Positions 12,946-14,715 of a stretch of DNA of 14,715 nucleotides are shown piece by piece. Both the position numbers and the translations under genes were made by a program. Position 1 is the stretch's first letter, and every line of letters starts with the position of its first letter. This stretch comes from Minisyncoccota bacterium (GTDB taxonomy: Bacteria; Patescibacteriota; Minisyncoccia; Moranbacterales; GCA-2747515): positions 1 through 14,715 of the forward strand of contig CALHMM010000046.1 in NCBI GenBank assembly GCA_938034715.1, given 5' to 3'. The notes beneath the pieces are model-generated. The model saw only the letters and a program-made list of their open reading frames with translations, was not told the DNA's origin and made no database searches.

Positions 12946-13200
12946 ATGAAAATAGTGATATTAAAATTGATTCGACTCTATCAAAAAACACTCTCTCTAG
13001 ATCATGGCTTGTTATCATATCTGTACAGTGAGAGGCTCTGCAGATATTACCCGACATGTTCACAATACACTTACGAAGCAATAGAGCGATTTGGGGTTTT
13101 TCGAGGAGTATACCTAGGGTTAAAACGTGTTTTGAGCTGCCACCCATGGTCAAAAGGCGGAGAAGATCCAGTACAGGATACCAAAATCAAAAAAGCGTAA
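12946..13200 (+). CDS. yidD: YidD, membrane protein insertion efficiency factor
   Basis: YidD is a small protein with an amphipathic N-terminal helix that sits at the inner membrane face near YidC and the Sec translocon. The 84-residue product has the family hallmark CRYYPTCSQYTYEAIERFGVF with its paired Cys, then RGVYLGLKRVLSCHPW and GGEDPV. N-terminal residues 1-14 are the hydrophobic, basic helix (MKIVILKLIRLYQK). In many genomes yidD lies between rnpA and yidC; here it follows aspS by 12 bases and is probably cotranscribed with it under T-box control. No rnpA, rpmH or yidC is in the window. Confidence 0.93.
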   Translation: MKIVILKLIRLYQKTLSLDHGLLSYLYSERLCRYYPTCSQYTYEAIERFGVFRGVYLGLKRVLSCHPWSKGGEDPVQDTKIKKA

Positions 13201-13204
13201 CTAA

Positions 13205-13233
13205 TTGCTTTATGTGATAATTTGTGGTAGAGT
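13205..13233 (+). promoter_or_regulatory. Extended -10 promoter giving a leaderless transcript
   Basis: TTGCTT (13205-13210) is 17 bp from TAGAGT (13228-13233), which is preceded by TG plus one base. The ATG at 13240 lies exactly 6 nt after the -10, so transcription would begin at the start codon. The layout matches the tRNA promoter at 6045-6073. Confidence 0.5.
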
Positions 13234-13239
13234 AACAAT

Positions 13240-13458
13240 ATGAAATCAACAATTATATTCATCGTCGGACTATTATCATTTATCTATTTACTCAATCCTA
13301 CAGCTGGTATTTTTGAAATTATTCCAGACATTACGCCAGTTATTGGTAACATTGACGAAGCTACAGCAACAGCGTTATTGATCAGTTCTTTGAGCTACTT
13401 TGGCATAAATGTTGGTGATTTCTTTTCTAAGCGCAAAGATACACCTAGCAAGCAATAA
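13240..13458 (+). CDS. DUF1232 (YkvA)-like small membrane protein
   Basis: The 72-residue product has an N-terminal membrane segment (residues 3-19, STIIFIVGLLSFIYLLN). The pattern LLNPTAGIFEIIPDITPVIGNIDEATA then follows, corresponding to the DUF1232 signature YLLSPIDLIPDFIPVLGxLDD. A second hydrophobic stretch follows (about 44-60) and a basic tail (SKRKDTPSKQ). The family is widespread and its function is unknown. No Shine-Dalgarno is present; the -10 at 13228-13233 suggests a leaderless mRNA. The next gene starts 16 bases after the stop with its own TATAAT in between. Confidence 0.75.
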   Translation: MKSTIIFIVGLLSFIYLLNPTAGIFEIIPDITPVIGNIDEATATALLISSLSYFGINVGDFFSKRKDTPSKQ

Positions 13459-13460
13459 AC

Positions 13461-13466
13461 TATAAT
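13461..13466 (+). promoter_or_regulatory. -10 box immediately before the terminal membrane protein gene
   Basis: A perfect TATAAT sits in the 16-bp gap between the two genes, 8 nt before ATG 13475, giving a 5' UTR of zero to two bases. No recognisable -35 precedes it at 17 bp. Confidence 0.5.
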
Positions 13467-13474
13467 ACATACCT

Positions 13475-14644
13475 ATGGCAAAAAACGATGCAGAAGGCAA
13501 AAAACTAAAGAAAAACCTACGACTATTTAGTAAGAAAAATGGCAGTAGTTTAAGACCAAATGAAGGTGTCACACTCAAAAAAGATAAGAGCGTTATAGAA
13601 CAAGTAGGAAAAACCGCCGAAAAAAACAACTTTTCAAAGAACGATCTTACAGGGCACAGAAAAGCAGATCCTACTGCAATACGCTTTGATGCAAGTGAGC
13701 AAGATTTGCCAGCAACAAAAGACTCGCCTGCAAAGCAAGCTTTTGATAGGCAAAGGAAGTTGAAAAAACAACAAGAAAAAGAAGCAAAAAAAGTATCAGC
13801 AGCGACGCAAGCTAGCCATAGTTCTGTCAAGAGTTCAACCACCAATGTAAGTAAAAGTCCTACAAAAAGAAGCAATCTAGCGCACATATTCACTGGTGTG
13901 CTAATAGCTAGTGCTCTACTCACGCTAGCCTTCCTTTGGCCATATCTTCCATTTAACAGGGAACAAGTTGCCTTTCCAGGGACAGGACCAGATGGACTAG
14001 ATAGAAACCTCTTTTCTGAAGAGCGCGATGACGTAATTGATGGCAGACTACAGATTGACGACAATGGCTTTACTGTAATCGATGATACTGAGGACACACA
14101 AGAAGTAGCACAACCAGATGATCAACCAATCAAAGTTGAAACACCATTAACAGCAGCTGATGAAGTCACACCACCTATCGTGATCACTTCTGACCCTAAA
14201 GAGGTCGATATTAGTGACGACGCTCAAGATAGTGACACCTCAAGCGAAGCCTTAAATGACGCTACAATTACAGAATCAGAGACGCAACCAGAGGTCGTGA
14301 ATCCAGATCTAGTTACGACATACACTCCTCCAGTGAGCACAGTTGGTACATGGGGATTGCTAAATCTCAATACAGAGACATTTGAGCTAGATGATGAGGA
14401 TGATGATGTAACCAAAATATATCTCAAAGATGTTTGTAAGAGTGTTTACAGACAAAATCCAAATGCATACAACTACTGTCGCGAAACTTCAAAACTCAAG
14501 AAATCTTCTTCTGAGACTTTGGGTGCACAGAGATGTGGAGGTGGCGGCAATTGTACTGTAGGAGATACATGCTTACTCTGGAACAGTGATGAACAAAGCA
14601 ACGGAGACCTCAAGTCATACACAGCGACATATCTCTGCGAGTAA
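13475..14644 (+). CDS. Bipartite single-pass membrane protein with a basic N-terminus and Cys-rich C-terminus, unknown
   Basis: I do not recognise this 389-residue protein. Residues 1-133 are very rich in Lys with Gln, Ser and Ala, with no signal peptide (e.g. RKLKKQQEKEAKKVSAATQ). One membrane segment follows at about 137-158 (IFTGVLIASALLTLAFLW). Residues 165-310 are acidic, rich in Asp, Glu, Thr and Pro, and probably a disordered stalk. Residues about 318-389 hold six Cys (DVC, YNYC, QRC, GNC, DTC, YLC) around a GGGG turn, suggesting a small disulfide-bonded domain. By the positive-inside rule the basic part is cytoplasmic and the acidic, Cys-rich part is outside. The basic part might contact nucleic acid or the nucleoid, and the outer domain might act at the surface. 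A TATAAT 8 bases before the ATG supports the start. Confidence 0.7.
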   Translation: MAKNDAEGKKLKKNLRLFSKKNGSSLRPNEGVTLKKDKSVIEQVGKTAEKNNFSKNDLTGHRKADPTAIRFDASEQDLPATKDSPAKQAFDRQRKLKKQQEKEAKKVSAATQASHSSVKSSTTNVSKSPTKRSNLAHIFTGVLIASALLTLAFLWPYLPFNREQVAFPGTGPDGLDRNLFSEERDDVIDGRLQIDDNGFTVIDDTEDTQEVAQPDDQPIKVETPLTAADEVTPPIVITSDPKEVDISDDAQDSDTSSEALNDATITESETQPEVVNPDLVTTYTPPVSTVGTWGLLNLNTETFELDDEDDDVTKIYLKDVCKSVYRQNPNAYNYCRETSKLKKSSSETLGAQRCGGGGNCTVGDTCLLWNSDEQSNGDLKSYTATYLCE

Positions 14645-14701
14645 GGCTATTTCGCCAGATAACAATAGTCAAAAATTCATCAAAAATCATAATACAAAAA
14701 A

Positions 14702-14715
14702 ATGAAAGGGAAAAT
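14702..14715 (+). CDS. Possible start of the next gene (3' partial)
   Basis: ATG at 14702 opens a frame (MKGK) that runs off the window. CATAAT (14688-14693) or TAATAC (14690-14695) lies 6-8 nt upstream, the same spacing as at several starts in this window. Only four codons are visible, so this is a position-based guess. Confidence 0.25.

Noticed and set aside
13375..14097. 240-codon minus-strand frame opposite the terminal membrane protein
   Set aside because: Its Ser/Phe/Leu-rich sequence is the complement of Lys-rich codons. The plus-strand gene has a TM segment, Cys domain and promoter.
295..14644. Recoded UGA (as in some candidate phyla)
   Set aside because: All core genes (prmC, prfA, rpsB, tsf, ung, aspS, yidD) are full length with standard stops and no in-frame UGA.

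Overview
The window looks like chromosomal DNA from a small-genome, host-associated or episymbiotic bacterium. I lean towards a Patescibacteria/CPR-type lineage, at moderate confidence and by inference only. The signs are: about 40% GC; short compact genes; most start codons without a Shine-Dalgarno sequence, several with a -10 box only 6-8 nt upstream; a short EF-Ts; tRNA genes without encoded CCA; a PrmC with NLPY instead of NPPY; and several small membrane or secreted proteins of unknown function. The standard genetic code is used, since all core genes end at ordinary stops with no internal UGA.

Layout. Positions 1-183 hold the end of a Lys/Arg-rich histone H1-like protein with a perfect 57-bp tandem duplication. 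Positions 295-3447 (minus strand) carry the translation-termination block rpmE (L31), prfA (RF1) and prmC (RF1/RF2 glutamine methyltransferase). A plus-strand pair, a type IV pilin-like protein and a 47-aa membrane protein, lies between prfA and prmC. Positions 3728-5301 carry rpsB (S2) and tsf (EF-Ts), with a consensus promoter and a structured leader. Positions 5424-6014 encode a membrane-anchored TPR protein. Positions 6131-6636 hold four tRNAs (Thr-UGU, Tyr-GUA, Thr-GGU, Trp-CCA), with hairpins or terminators after each. The Thr-GGU gene has two A-C mismatches in its acceptor stem.

Positions 6750-7460 encode a short-chain dehydrogenase. About 100 bp after it lies an 18-bp near-copy (17/18) of the 3' end of tRNA-Trp, which resembles an attachment-site duplication, and then a 16-bp perfect palindrome. 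Positions 7822-10227 encode a large secreted protein: a PQQ-type glucose/sorbosone dehydrogenase propeller, a PKD domain, an Ig-like region and three 50-residue DUF5648-type repeats. Positions 10257-10925 encode uracil-DNA glycosylase. Positions 10961-11142 hold a T-box tRNA-sensing leader: the 14-nt T-box is exact, its UGGC bulge matches the G discriminator expected of tRNA-Asp, and an intrinsic terminator overlaps the antiterminator pairing. It controls aspS (11167-12933). The rest holds yidD, a DUF1232-like membrane protein and a bipartite membrane protein (basic cytoplasmic part, one TM segment, acidic stalk, six-Cys end).

Together this is mostly translation machinery (L31, S2, EF-Ts, RF1, PrmC, AspRS, tRNAs) with interspersed surface or secreted proteins. 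The most notable items are the T-box on aspS, the recurring -10/ATG spacing that suggests leaderless mRNAs, the tRNA-Trp fragment flanking the SDR gene, the mismatched tRNA-Thr and the multidomain secreted dehydrogenase. I did not find a clearly novel multi-gene system.
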